Source of the DNA: Candidatus Sabulitectum sp.
GTDB taxonomy: Bacteria > Fermentibacterota > Fermentibacteria > Fermentibacterales > JCC-6
Assembly (NCBI GenBank): GCA_021107435.1
Contig: JAIOSV010000116.1
Span: forward strand, 1 to 64,000
DNA length: 64,000 bases
Direction: 5' to 3'
Every line of letters begins with the position of its first letter. Positions within the stretch are counted from its first letter, which is position 1. The notes under the pieces were generated by a model that was not told the origin of the DNA, made no database searches, and saw only the letters and a list, made by a program, of their open reading frames with translations. The translations under genes were made by a program, and so were the position numbers. Below, one piece after another: positions 50,323 through 59,758 of this stretch.

Positions 50323-51930
50323 TCAGTCAATTGTTTCTCCGTTTTTCATCCGCGTCAAGTCCCTTGATGCAAGAGAGCGAACAGCAAGGGCAGCTGAAGC
50401 AGCCACTGCCCTTCTGTCCCCCCTTAAAAAGGATTTCAGCAAACACCCCGGAGAAACGCCTCCCCGGCGTGACACCCATCCCAGAAAGGCAGTGAGAGCC
50501 GATGTACCAATCTGCTGCCCCGAATCAATCCTGCTTGCTACTCTTGCGATGCATGACATGTCAGCGGCAAGCTCTCTGCTGTCCAGGAGAATCACAAGTC
50601 TTCGAAACATATCCCCGGAAAAACTGCCAAGACAGTTCCTCAGTTCCGAAGTGGTAGAATAACTGAAGTCCAGGGAAAAACCCTCAAAGAATCTCAGAGC
50701 GGCGGTTGTTGACATATCATTGCCTGCAAGTGACCTGACCGCGATAGTTTCAAGTTTCCTTAAGTTCTCATGGCTCATACCTGTCAAATTGAGAACACCG
50801 GGAATAACCCCGTCCCGCCTGATGACTTCCTTTGCCGCCGCGTCAGTTCCAACTGAACAGAGAGCTTTGTACGCCTCTTCCATGGGAAAATATCCCGCTG
50901 AATTGCAAAGCCCTGCCAGGAATCCCGCTTCTTCCGCTGGACCAAGCAGAGAAATACCATCCAGGGCAGCTCTTCTCTCCTTCGAGGTATTTATTCTTAA
51001 ACCGGAAGCATTGCCTGCAGCTCTGCTCCTCAGCAAATGAAGACCATCATGCCAGCCCGCGTATCCAATTCCGCGAAGAACCGCTCTGCGAACCCAGGTT
51101 GAGCTGTCTTCAAGCATAGGTGCTATCACCCGACCGGATTCCCTCCCCATGGAAATTACAAGACCCTCAACCGATCTGGTGCGGACATGAGGATTGGAAT
51201 CGGAGAGAGCATTCAGAAGAAGCTCTGTACATCGGTTGTTACCTATGTACCCGAGAGCCAGAGCCGCGCTCTTCCTGAGGTTCCAGCTGTAATCACCTTT
51301 GAGTATCAGTGCCAGAGAGGGTACTGCCCCTTCCTCCCTGAGAACACCGCAGGCCTCAATAAGCACCTTTGTGCGGGCAACCGGGTATCCAAGTTCCAAA
51401 ACCTGTTCAAGAACAGGAAAGACAGTTTCCGCCGTCTGTTCACCCTTGAGGAGTTTCTTGGTCCGCCCGGCTTTTCTTGCCATTGATTCCACAGAGATAT
51501 CCTCTTCCGTTGATTCGGTGAATACCACTGAAATATCAAGAAGAGGAAGGAATTTGTAACTGCCTTCCCGGTCAAATGTTTCTATACCGCCCAATTCTCT
51601 GTCCCGTGATGTGTAAAAGCCCGGCACGATGCTCCTGAATCTCTGGCGAGCGTTCTCAATGCCGATTCTGAAACCTCTGCCGTTTCCAGCGCAGATGAAA
51701 TCATCTCCTCCTATGTGTCCAACAAAATATTCCGGAATGGATTCCTCCAGTATCTGACCCAGTCGGCGGATTACCGAGTCTCCCAGAGCAAATCCATAGT
51801 AGTCGTTGAAAGGTTTGAAATCAACTATGTCCACGTAAGCCGCGGTACCTCCACCGCGAATCACCGTTTCTTCAAGGGCTGTCTTAATTGACAGATTGCC
51901 CGGCAGACCTGTAAGCGAATTACGATCCAT
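50323..51930 (-). CDS. GGDEF domain fused to HEAT repeats
   Basis: ATG at 51930 (MDRNSLTGLPGNLSIKTALE) is preferred to the TTG of the track, giving 535 residues. Residues 1-165 are a GGDEF domain: LTGLPGN, YVDIVDFKPFNDYYGFALGD, and GGDDF in place of GG[DE]EF. From about 190 to 300 HEAT/PBS-lyase-like repeats follow (LRKSAALALGYIGNNRCTEL, HVRTRSVEGLVISMGRESGR, WVRRAVLRGIGYAGWHDGLH), then further helical repeats to the end. GGDEF domains make cyclic di-GMP; here the A-site keeps the metal-binding Asp, so activity is possible. A GGDEF with a C-terminal HEAT array is rare. Confidence 0.78.
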   Translation of the reverse strand: MDRNSLTGLPGNLSIKTALEETVIRGGGTAAYVDIVDFKPFNDYYGFALGDSVIRRLGQILEESIPEYFVGHIGGDDFICAGNGRGFRIGIENARQRFRSIVPGFYTSRDRELGGIETFDREGSYKFLPLLDISVVFTESTEEDISVESMARKAGRTKKLLKGEQTAETVFPVLEQVLELGYPVARTKVLIEACGVLREEGAVPSLALILKGDYSWNLRKSAALALGYIGNNRCTELLLNALSDSNPHVRTRSVEGLVISMGRESGRVIAPMLEDSSTWVRRAVLRGIGYAGWHDGLHLLRSRAAGNASGLRINTSKERRAALDGISLLGPAEEAGFLAGLCNSAGYFPMEEAYKALCSVGTDAAAKEVIRRDGVIPGVLNLTGMSHENLRKLETIAVRSLAGNDMSTTAALRFFEGFSLDFSYSTTSELRNCLGSFSGDMFRRLVILLDSRELAADMSCIARVASRIDSGQQIGTSALTAFLGWVSRRGGVSPGCLLKSFLRGDRRAVAASAALAVRSLASRDLTRMKNGETID

Positions 51931-52846
51931 TATCGGCCTGTTCGGGAATAAGATGAGCAAGTATCATTTCAGATGTGACCAGGCTGACAGGCTGACGATT
52001 GTCATCCATAAGAACCGCGGCTCCCGCACCGGATCGCCAGAGTTCTGAAAGCACCTTCAACGGTGCCGTTCGTCCGTCAAAGTAGGGAAGCCCAACAGAT
52101 ATCCTTGTGATTGAACCCTCTCCATTCCATCTGACAAGAAAAGAGCTTTTCACCGCACCAGACAGAGTCACTCCCAATTCTTCCCAGACAAGAATCAGGT
52201 CTTCTCCCGAGTTGAGAAGTACTTCAACTGCTTCGTTTTTATCAATCCCGGAATCTACTCCGGGAAAATCGGTGAGTTTTATTGAATACGTGCTCACCGG
52301 AGTTTCAGCCATACTAATTACAGAAGAGGCAAGCCTGCCCTTCCTGCCGCCGGAAGAGAGAAGAAGACCTCGTACCTCCGCTCTGCTCTCAAAGAATCTT
52401 TCGCTGGAGCCGGAACCCGCGACCAGATTGGAAATAGCAGTGGCCGCCGCAATCAGCGGATACATAATCGTTCGAAAGAAGTAGAGGAATGGAGCCGAGG
52501 CAACAGACAGCCGATTGCTTCTGAAGAGGGCCAGCTGTTTGGGTATTATCTCGGAAAACAAAAGGAGAAACAGTGCGGTTCCAAAGACGAACAGCACCGC
52601 CCAGGAATCTCCCATCTCAGCACCCCATCTGTGACTGATACTTGAAGTAAGTACCACACCGACATTCGTGCCCACGAGCGTGGTTGCCAGGTAGCGGGAA
52701 GGCTTCTCCATAAACCAGAGAGCTCTGGCCCCTCTTTTTCCTCTACCCGCAACCTGAATCCTACCCGCCGCGGAGAAGGCCGTTTCTGATCCGCTGCAAA
52801 ATGCCGCAAGTGCACATGCCCCGAGAAAGACAAGGAAACTTATCAT
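51920..52846 (-). CDS. DUF21/CNNM membrane protein with degenerate CBS region
   Basis: A DUF21 domain of about four helices opens the protein (FLGACALAAFCSGSETAFSA, ATTLVGTNVGVVLTSSIS, FSEIIPKQLALFRSN), which in CorB/CNNM proteins transports or senses magnesium. The C-terminal 130 residues keep only a weak CBS pattern (GAAVLMDDNRQPVSLVTSEM). It is 308 residues and lacks the CorC_HlyC domain. The neighbour upstream (52843-54042) is a full-length relative; the two likely form a heteromer. It overlaps that gene by ATGA and the GGDEF-HEAT gene by 11 bases. Confidence 0.78.
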   Translation of the reverse strand: MISFLVFLGACALAAFCSGSETAFSAAGRIQVAGRGKRGARALWFMEKPSRYLATTLVGTNVGVVLTSSISHRWGAEMGDSWAVLFVFGTALFLLLFSEIIPKQLALFRSNRLSVASAPFLYFFRTIMYPLIAAATAISNLVAGSGSSERFFESRAEVRGLLLSSGGRKGRLASSVISMAETPVSTYSIKLTDFPGVDSGIDKNEAVEVLLNSGEDLILVWEELGVTLSGAVKSSFLVRWNGEGSITRISVGLPYFDGRTAPLKVLSELWRSGAGAAVLMDDNRQPVSLVTSEMILAHLIPEQADNGS

Positions 52847-54042
52847 GATTTCTCTGTCCTCTCCACCATAATTCTCTCCAGGGAATTAGCATGAACCTCA
52901 ATTATCCTGAATGTAAAACCCGAGTGTTCTATTACTTCACCCCTGGCGGGAAGTCTGCCAGTGACTTCCTGAAGTAAACCTCCGCAAGACTCCGCGTACC
53001 TGGCGGAAAGACTTTCCGAGTTCATCAGAGTTGCCAGTGTGTCCACAGGAAGACTGGCCGGAATAAGAAAACCGTGTCCGCTGCGATTTACACCTTCCGG
53101 CAGTGGAACACCGGCAGAACCGGCGAAAACAGCTCTTTCCAGTATATCCGCCACGGAGATTATTCCGGTCCAGTCACCGTATTCGTCAACAACCGCTCCC
53201 ATTCGGCAACCGAATGCCCTTAAATCAGATAGCACCCTGTTTAATCGTGCGGACTCCGGGAAAAAGGGGACTTCACGAATAGTGAACTTATCCTTTCCCA
53301 GAAGATCTCTCACATCAACCACTCCAGTCATCAGACCTGTAGAATGATCAATATACGGATAAGCAGTGTGAAAACTTTTCGCGGCTTCCTCTTTCAGCGT
53401 GTCAATACTCCAGTCTGACATAAGAAAATGAACCTTCTCCCTGGGAACCATCGCGGATACACAATGCCTCTCATCCAGTTCAAGAATAGCAACGGCTGTT
53501 GCGGCCTCTCCGCCCAGAATTCCTTCATCCCGAGCCATTTCCATAAGGATGTACAGCTCCGCCGTCATATAGCTGTCGGCCCCTTCTCTGCCTGGAAAAA
53601 ACCTGTCCGCGAATTCCGCGGGGTGTGTCAGAAGTTTCGCGGCTGGAGACAAAAGCCGCAGTGCCAAACCCATAATACGGGCTGAGGCTTCTACCCATTC
53701 TCTGTTCCTTCTCCTTGCCAGAGTTTTCGGGCTGATTTCACCCAGAACAAGAAGAAGAAATGTCATAACAAGAACGCCGATTCCCAATCCAAGTGTTCCT
53801 GGAATCAGATCAGCGGTGATACCGGCAGCAAGGGACGATGCGGCCACATTTACAAAAGTATTACCAAGAAGAATGGAAGTCAGCAGTCTGCCCGGATCAA
53901 TAAGGAGCTTCAGCGCGCGGCGCCCCCTTGCAGTAGCGGACATTCTCTCTTTCTGAAGCTGATTCAAGCTGAAACAGGCAGTTTCAGTACCGCTGAAGAA
54001 AGCAGAAATCAGGAAAAGTATCGCGAGATATGCGTATTTCAG
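52843..54042 (-). CDS. HlyC/CorC (CNNM) family protein, apparently starting at CTG
   Basis: The track frame begins at TTG 53967, inside the first transmembrane helix. Reading on upstream adds 25 codons, MKYAYLAILFLISAFFSGTE then TACFS, which is exactly the DUF21 start. The first codon of that part is CTG (54040-54042), overlapping the stop of the NHL gene as CTGA, with GTGAGG five bases upstream. No ATG, GTG or TTG is available there. The 399-residue protein has DUF21 (LLLVLGEISPKTLARRRN), two CBS domains (VSAMVPREKVHFLMSDWSID, GAVVDEYGDWTGIISVADIL), and a CorC_HlyC C-domain. It probably moves or senses magnesium or other divalent cations. Confidence 0.85.
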   Translation of the reverse strand: MKYAYLAILFLISAFFSGTETACFSLNQLQKERMSATARGRRALKLLIDPGRLLTSILLGNTFVNVAASSLAAGITADLIPGTLGLGIGVLVMTFLLLVLGEISPKTLARRRNREWVEASARIMGLALRLLSPAAKLLTHPAEFADRFFPGREGADSYMTAELYILMEMARDEGILGGEAATAVAILELDERHCVSAMVPREKVHFLMSDWSIDTLKEEAAKSFHTAYPYIDHSTGLMTGVVDVRDLLGKDKFTIREVPFFPESARLNRVLSDLRAFGCRMGAVVDEYGDWTGIISVADILERAVFAGSAGVPLPEGVNRSGHGFLIPASLPVDTLATLMNSESLSARYAESCGGLLQEVTGRLPARGEVIEHSGFTFRIIEVHANSLERIMVERTEKS

Positions 54043-55346
54043 CGCAGCCTCACCCCCGCAGTGGCTTCCGTCTCCTCTTCGCCGTCCATGTGAAAATCTC
54101 TGAGCCAGGTTTTATCAAAGTAGGTTCTGCTTGAATAAACAGGCTCAATATTAATGGAAAGGGTGTATTCACCAACATAGACATTCTGTCCCTGCAGAGT
54201 TGTGCCATCCCACTCCAGGTTGAAATATCCCGGTGATCTCCGCCCTGAGTAAAGACTCCTTGCAATGGAGCCATCCGCACAGTAGATGTTCACAATCATA
54301 GTTGCTTTTTCTGTGAGCCTTCCTGAAACAGCGCATCCACTCCCATCGCTTGAGAAATTCAAATCGTGAATATCTGAACCAACCCAGAAATATCGGGCAC
54401 CTGAACTTTCACTGACAAATATCTGACCGAACCTGTCCCATATGGCAAGACCTGTGGGATTCAAGAACTGGTCATCGGCATCACCATATCCCTGGCCCCA
54501 GCTGTCCAGATATATCAGTTCCGGATCAAACTTGTGTATCCTGCAGCCAATCGAGTCTGTAACCCAGACATTACCATGGTAGTCCAACTCCACAAAACTA
54601 AAGAAACTGCCACCGCACTCGGAAAGACCTGCAGTAGCAACAATTGAACCATCTTCAAATTTGGTTAAAACAGTCCCATTGTCTGTTATAACTACCTGAC
54701 ATGCTGAATGACCGTTGCTATACTCTCCGTAACCGGTAGCTGCGACACCTCTTGGTGAATTCACCTGTAGCACAATCGGACTTTGATCACTGGCCGAGGA
54801 GTACCTGGAAAGTGTTCCTGCTGCTCTGTCTGTAACCCAGATATATCTACCGTCCAGCGCGACATCCCACGGCTCGGTAAACCCTTCGATGAATGAGTCC
54901 GGAGATATCCGCTGCCCGGATCTTTTCAAAACTGCCACACGGTGATTCCCAGTATCAGCCACATAAACCGTTCCGGATGTTGTAGCGGCGATACCATGGG
55001 GAGAAGAAAGCTCATCCGATCCGCTTCCCTCCCCTCCGTAAAACCCGAGAGCATACATGGACGCATTGTAAATAACATGCCCTGAGCCACTGTTCACCCC
55101 GTAAACCGCAAGCTCATCGTCATCACCTGGATCCGATGTATCCCATGAATCGGGAAGCACCGCCACAATCCCCTGTGGATCATCAAATTGCAGCATACCA
55201 CCCAGCAGCATACTCAGCTGATCCTGACCGGCTCGGTAAATCCCCATGCAATGTCCGTACGGGGGATAAACAATAGTTGTGTTTTCATTGTGATCCGTTG
55301 TAAAACCGGAACCAAGCATCATCGCTATCAGAAAGAGGTTCATCAT
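54039..55346 (-). CDS. Secreted NHL-repeat propeller with FlgD-like C-terminal domain
   Basis: A short signal (MMNLFLIAMMLGSGF) precedes an NHL-type propeller: LSSPHGIAATTSGTVYVADT, GFTEPWDVALDGRYIWVTDR, LNPTGLAIWDRFGQIFVSES. The last 90 residues are a FlgD Ig-like fold, TMIVNIYCADGSIARSLYSG then FNLEWDGTTLQGQNVYVGEY, the type used as a C-terminal module on secreted proteins in FCB-group candidate phyla. Unlike those that anchor by a T9SS signal, this one continues 30 residues to RLR. It overlaps slt by ATGA and the corC-like gene by CTGA. Confidence 0.75.
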   Translation of the reverse strand: MMNLFLIAMMLGSGFTTDHNENTTIVYPPYGHCMGIYRAGQDQLSMLLGGMLQFDDPQGIVAVLPDSWDTSDPGDDDELAVYGVNSGSGHVIYNASMYALGFYGGEGSGSDELSSPHGIAATTSGTVYVADTGNHRVAVLKRSGQRISPDSFIEGFTEPWDVALDGRYIWVTDRAAGTLSRYSSASDQSPIVLQVNSPRGVAATGYGEYSNGHSACQVVITDNGTVLTKFEDGSIVATAGLSECGGSFFSFVELDYHGNVWVTDSIGCRIHKFDPELIYLDSWGQGYGDADDQFLNPTGLAIWDRFGQIFVSESSGARYFWVGSDIHDLNFSSDGSGCAVSGRLTEKATMIVNIYCADGSIARSLYSGRRSPGYFNLEWDGTTLQGQNVYVGEYTLSINIEPVYSSRTYFDKTWLRDFHMDGEEETEATAGVRLR

Positions 55347-57523
55347 CTTATCCTTCCGTATATCCAGGCGGAACGCTGCACTTTCTTTGCATAAATTCTT
55401 GTTTCTCTGTAGGTAATCTGCTCAATATAAAGTTCCTGGTCGCAGTTATCGAATCCGTGCATATCAATCCACCGTGACGCATTGCCCGGACCGGCGTTGT
55501 ACGCAGCCAGGAAAAGAGCGGGATGACTGTATCTTCTGGCCTGGGAGTTTATGTAGAGACTGCCGTAAAGCACCGAGTACTCCGGGTGAAAAAACTCTTC
55601 CGGCGATAATCTGGGAAGGCCGTTCCACCTTGCAACATCACCTGCCGTGCCGGGCATGAGCTGTATCAGCCCGGCCGCCCCTGCGCTGGATATCACAAAC
55701 CTGTTGAAATAACTTTCTTCCCGCATGATTCCTTCCACATAAGAGGCATCCAGTGTCATAGTATCAGTAACTGCACTCACCAGTTCCCTGTAAGGTGAGG
55801 GGAAATACCACCCCAGCAGGCTGTCAGGAAGAATACCCCTGTGGCTCTCTCTGTATTCCGTGTCCATGGATCTCATCGCGGCAATAGCCCGGCCGTGCTC
55901 TCCCAGTATGCCGAGGGCTACCGCACGAATACCCGGATCACCTTCTCTGCCGGCAAAAAGCACTTCCACTGCGATTGTACCATAGCCAAGACTGAACAGT
56001 TCCGCTGCCAGAGACAGTATACGATTGTCTCTGATAACGGGACTTGCAACTGAAAGAGAAAGATCACAGGGAATTCCAAGCCTTTCAGCAGCGAGCATTC
56101 CATAAAACTCCCAGGGATGCTCCCGGGCCACCTGTTGCAGCAATTCAATACGGAAACCTTCATTGCCCTGTCTTGCCGCATATCTGGCCCGCCAGAAAAG
56201 CATCTCATCTACCCAGTGACTGTACGGAAACAGCTCGCAGCCTGCCTGCCACAAAGAATCACCAACATTGCCTTGACCGTTCATGTAAAGACAGAATCCG
56301 CCCCGCCAGTGCCCTCTGGCATCACCATCCCATGCTCCAGCGGATCGAAGACTGGCCAGATACGCTTCAGCTGCCTCTGCCCAGTTCTGCTCACTGTCAA
56401 AATACTTGCCGGCAAGATAAGAGGCTTCCCGTGCAGTGGGATGAGATGGAAACTCCTGGGCAAACCTGTAATAAGCCCTGAATGCGGCAGTGTTCTGCTG
56501 CCTTGCGCGCAAAGATCTAGCATAGAACAAAGCAGCTCTTGCCCGCAGTTCAACCGAGGCACCCGAGGGAATTGAATCACAAAAAGCTTCCAGCTCCGTG
56601 TATCTGTTCGCGCTTCGCAACTGGGCCATTAGAACTCCGGAAGAAAATGAAGGATCATTGCGTGAATCAGCAATAGCGAATGCAATCCGGCTGTATCCGC
56701 AGGCCATAAGAATATCGGCAACTTCCCAGTCGACCATATCAGGCCATCTTGATGCAATTACACTTGCAGCGGTATTCTCCGCGGATGTTCCAATAAGTCC
56801 GTGCCAGTACGAGTAATCACCGACCCCCTGAAACTTCATCCTGAGAGCCTGCAAACGTATACTGGAATCACTGTTGCCTGACGGGTTAAAACTCTTCAGC
56901 GCGTCGGTCCACCAGCTCCCTGAAGAAGTGTAAGTTGCTTCAAGTTCACTCAGCACGCGTGTCCCGACAGTAACGGGAAGATAGCGGACATCGGAAGCAG
57001 CCAGTTGAAGCTGGCCTGTTGTAATACCCTCCGGAGCCAGAAGAAGCCTCGCGGCTCTTTCGCCCAGATGTGTTGGAACAGGAAAAGATGAAACAAAAGG
57101 CATAATTTCAAGACTGTCCCTGTAAAGCCATCCCATAAGAAGAATATCCCCCGCAGGAACCAGTTCCACTGCCTGCTGCTGTTCTCTGTTCAGATCAAGA
57201 ACAGAAATTTTCCATCCGGTGAGATCTCCCCAGCCATTCCTCTGAAGGCTGTCAAGCACAGCAATGCACCGCGCAGTCATTCCCCGTCCATTGTAAGCCC
57301 CCACAAATCTCCAGAGAATATCCATTCTTCCGTACTCCGAGGGATCTATTCTCCTCAAAGCCCTTACCGCCTGATCCTGAACTCCGTTCTGCAACAGAGA
57401 ATCAACCTCAAAAAATGGAGATGGGGAATCAACCGCTTCAGGGGCTCTGACAGTTGTGTCGTCATTCACCACACGGCAGGCTGAAAACAGTAGAAACAGG
57501 ACAAAGAGAGCAGTTCTTTTCAT
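55343..57523 (-). CDS. slt: Soluble lytic transglycosylase (Slt70-like) lipoprotein
   Basis: MKRTALFVLFLLFSACRVV is a lipoprotein signal, Cys16. About 530 residues of helical repeats (AFRAYYRFAQEFPSHPTARE and others) form the U-shaped superhelix of Slt70. The C-terminal SLT domain has the catalytic Glu in VEGIMREESYFNR, SSAGAAGLIQLMPGTA, and LAAYNAGPGNASRW. It cleaves peptidoglycan glycan chains to 1,6-anhydro ends. At 726 residues it is slightly longer than E. coli Slt (645), due to extra repeats. It lies two bases after purH and overlaps the NHL gene. Confidence 0.92.
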   Translation of the reverse strand: MKRTALFVLFLLFSACRVVNDDTTVRAPEAVDSPSPFFEVDSLLQNGVQDQAVRALRRIDPSEYGRMDILWRFVGAYNGRGMTARCIAVLDSLQRNGWGDLTGWKISVLDLNREQQQAVELVPAGDILLMGWLYRDSLEIMPFVSSFPVPTHLGERAARLLLAPEGITTGQLQLAASDVRYLPVTVGTRVLSELEATYTSSGSWWTDALKSFNPSGNSDSSIRLQALRMKFQGVGDYSYWHGLIGTSAENTAASVIASRWPDMVDWEVADILMACGYSRIAFAIADSRNDPSFSSGVLMAQLRSANRYTELEAFCDSIPSGASVELRARAALFYARSLRARQQNTAAFRAYYRFAQEFPSHPTAREASYLAGKYFDSEQNWAEAAEAYLASLRSAGAWDGDARGHWRGGFCLYMNGQGNVGDSLWQAGCELFPYSHWVDEMLFWRARYAARQGNEGFRIELLQQVAREHPWEFYGMLAAERLGIPCDLSLSVASPVIRDNRILSLAAELFSLGYGTIAVEVLFAGREGDPGIRAVALGILGEHGRAIAAMRSMDTEYRESHRGILPDSLLGWYFPSPYRELVSAVTDTMTLDASYVEGIMREESYFNRFVISSAGAAGLIQLMPGTAGDVARWNGLPRLSPEEFFHPEYSVLYGSLYINSQARRYSHPALFLAAYNAGPGNASRWIDMHGFDNCDQELYIEQITYRETRIYAKKVQRSAWIYGRIR

Positions 57524-57525
57524 AA

Positions 57526-59016
57526 CTAATGCCTGAAATGTCTGGTGTCTGTGAACACCATTGCAATACCGTGTTCATCGCATGCGGCAATCACTTCTTC
57601 ATCACGAATGGAACCACCGGGCTGAATTATTGCTTTAACTCCAGCCTCAGCAGCTTTGTCGGGACCATCACGGAAAGGGAAAAAGGCATCGCTGGCAAGC
57701 ACAGAGCAGCAAAGTTCATTGCCTTCCCGCGTTGCTCTGCGCACCGCGAGATCGAGGCTTTCAATTCTGCTTGGCTGTCCTATTCCCACACCAAGTGTTC
57801 CACTGCTGTCACCGATTACAATGGCATTGCTCTTAACGCCTTTAACCACTTTCCATGCAAGATCAAGAGCAATAAGCTCTGCGGCTGTGGGTTTTCTTGC
57901 TGTAACAACCGTGCACTCGGCGGCATTTTCTACAGCGAGATCCGGTTCCTGCACCAGCAATCCACCCGTTATTGATCTGAGGAGCAATCCTCTGTCAGCG
58001 GCAATGGGCATTCTCAGTATTCTCAGATTCTTCCTCTTTCGCAACCGGGCAAGTGCGCCCTCTTCAAACTCAGGAGCTATGACTATCTCAAGGAAAATGC
58101 CTTTCAGTTCCTTCACCAGTTCCAGATCCACAACAGATGTACAGGCAAGAATGCCTCCGTAAGGTGATATCCTGTCTGCTCTGAAAGCATTCAAAAAAGC
58201 CTCTCTGGCTGTGTTGCCGCAGCCAACACCGCACGGGTTTCCATGCTTTGCCAGAACCACACAAGGTCCGCCGGATATGAAATCCGCTGCGATGGAACAG
58301 GCAGCTGAAGCATCCAGATAGTTGTTGTAGCTTAAAGCCTTGCCGCCAAGCACCTCCGCGCTTCCAAAACCCTCTCTGGGCCATGAAAAATGAACAGCGG
58401 CTTTCTGGTGAGGATTCTCGCCGTACCGGAGAGCAGGGGCTATTCCCTCTTCAAGCTTAAGTGAAACGCGCAGATCATAGGCTGATGTTATGGAGAAAGT
58501 TCTTGATGCCATTTCCCGTCTGAAAAGCTTATCATCCAGCCCCTTCTGAACAGTTTTCAGAACAAAAGGAAAAACATCGCTGCCTGTGGCGCTGATCACA
58601 TGGTGCCAGTTCTTTGCGGCTCCACGGGCCATTGTCGGGCCTCCAATGTCAACAAGCTCTATTGTTTCTCTGTTAACAGGGTCCATGTCTTCTGCAAGGT
58701 AAAACGGGTAGAAGTCCACTGCCACAAGATCAAAAACAGGCTTTCCTTCAAGAAGTCTTGAGTTACGTGCTTCACCGTCCGCGAGGATGGAAGCATGCAA
58801 CTCTGGGTGCAGTGTTTTCACCCTGCCGCCCAGAATAGAGCTGATACCTGTAAGTTCCTCGGTGCGGCGAACAGCGATTCCGGCTTTTTCAATTGCGTCG
58901 GCTGTGCCGCCGGACGCCCATATTTCCCAGCCGATTGCAGCAAGTCCTGCGACGAAATCATCAAGTCCGTCTTTGTTCCAGACACTGACCAGTGCTGTTC
59001 TTTTACTGTCTTTCAT
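57526..59016 (-). CDS. purH: Bifunctional AICAR formyltransferase/IMP cyclohydrolase
   Basis: PurH makes the last two steps of IMP synthesis. The N-terminal MGS-like IMP cyclohydrolase part has [20 protein letters not shown] and [16 protein letters not shown]. The transformylase part has [43 protein letters not shown] with catalytic Lys-His, and ends [44 protein letters not shown]. The TTG at 59019 and ATG at 59016 are adjacent; ATG has GGGGG at good spacing. At 496 residues it is complete. It overlaps nadE by 14 bases. Confidence 0.96.
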   Translation of the reverse strand: MKDSKRTALVSVWNKDGLDDFVAGLAAIGWEIWASGGTADAIEKAGIAVRRTEELTGISSILGGRVKTLHPELHASILADGEARNSRLLEGKPVFDLVAVDFYPFYLAEDMDPVNRETIELVDIGGPTMARGAAKNWHHVISATGSDVFPFVLKTVQKGLDDKLFRREMASRTFSITSAYDLRVSLKLEEGIAPALRYGENPHQKAAVHFSWPREGFGSAEVLGGKALSYNNYLDASAACSIAADFISGGPCVVLAKHGNPCGVGCGNTAREAFLNAFRADRISPYGGILACTSVVDLELVKELKGIFLEIVIAPEFEEGALARLRKRKNLRILRMPIAADRGLLLRSITGGLLVQEPDLAVENAAECTVVTARKPTAAELIALDLAWKVVKGVKSNAIVIGDSSGTLGVGIGQPSRIESLDLAVRRATREGNELCCSVLASDAFFPFRDGPDKAAEAGVKAIIQPGGSIRDEEVIAACDEHGIAMVFTDTRHFRH

Positions 59017-59758
59017 CAAGCCACCCCCTGGCGTGGTAAAACGGGATCAGTTCTCTCTTGTGAGTACTGGAAGCATGCAGCTGTGTAATCCGCTCTGCGG
59101 CCTCAACAGATACATTTCCCGTCCCCCTGGCAAAGTAATTCTTTATTTCGTTGTAGGTAACACCCATTTCATCTTCATCGCTCTGGTTTAACCATAACCC
59201 GGCTGAAGGAACTCTTTCAACCATCCACTCAGGCAATTCAAGGTACCGGGCCAGTTCTCTCACTTCATCTTTCCAGAGATCAGCTATTGGCAGAAAATCA
59301 GCGGCACCATCTCCCCATTTGGTCCAGTAACCTGTTTTAGTTTCAGACAAGTTCCCGGTTCCAACTACAAGCCTGTTTCCGGAATGAGCGTATTCCATTG
59401 TCATTCTAAGTCTGGCTTTAATATTTGCCAGGTTCAGTATATCAGCGGTATCAAGATTCCCGGCAACGGTAAAAACACCCAGAACGCCTGACAAATCAAT
59501 TTCCTTTACCGAAATGCCCAGGTGCTGAGCAGTTTTGTGGCCATCTCTGGTATCATCAGAAATACTCTCACATGGCATAACCAGACCAAGCACATTTTCA
59601 GGCCCGAGAGCCAGAGCGCACAGAGCGGCGGTAACACCGGAGTCAATACCTCCGCTGAGCCCGATAACAACTCCGCTCATGCCGGCTCCGTGAACACGCT
59701 CCTTTATCCAGCCTGTTATCCGTTCTGTCAGCTCAGCGTAAACACCCCTGGAAGTCAT
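59003..59758 (-). CDS. nadE: NH3-dependent NAD synthetase
   Basis: NadE amidates nicotinate adenine dinucleotide. The P-loop-like ATP-PP motif is GVVIGLSGGIDSGVTAALCA; VVGTGNLSETKTGYWTKWGDGAAD is the NAD-binding segment; LPEWMVERVPSAGLW and HKRELIPFYHAR close the fold. It has 251 residues with no N-terminal nitrilase domain, so it takes free ammonia. Its ATG overlaps the rnr stop (ATGA). With nadD at 14532 it makes NAD from nicotinate mononucleotide. Confidence 0.95.
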   Translation of the reverse strand: MTSRGVYAELTERITGWIKERVHGAGMSGVVIGLSGGIDSGVTAALCALALGPENVLGLVMPCESISDDTRDGHKTAQHLGISVKEIDLSGVLGVFTVAGNLDTADILNLANIKARLRMTMEYAHSGNRLVVGTGNLSETKTGYWTKWGDGAADFLPIADLWKDEVRELARYLELPEWMVERVPSAGLWLNQSDEDEMGVTYNEIKNYFARGTGNVSVEAAERITQLHASSTHKRELIPFYHARGWLDERQ

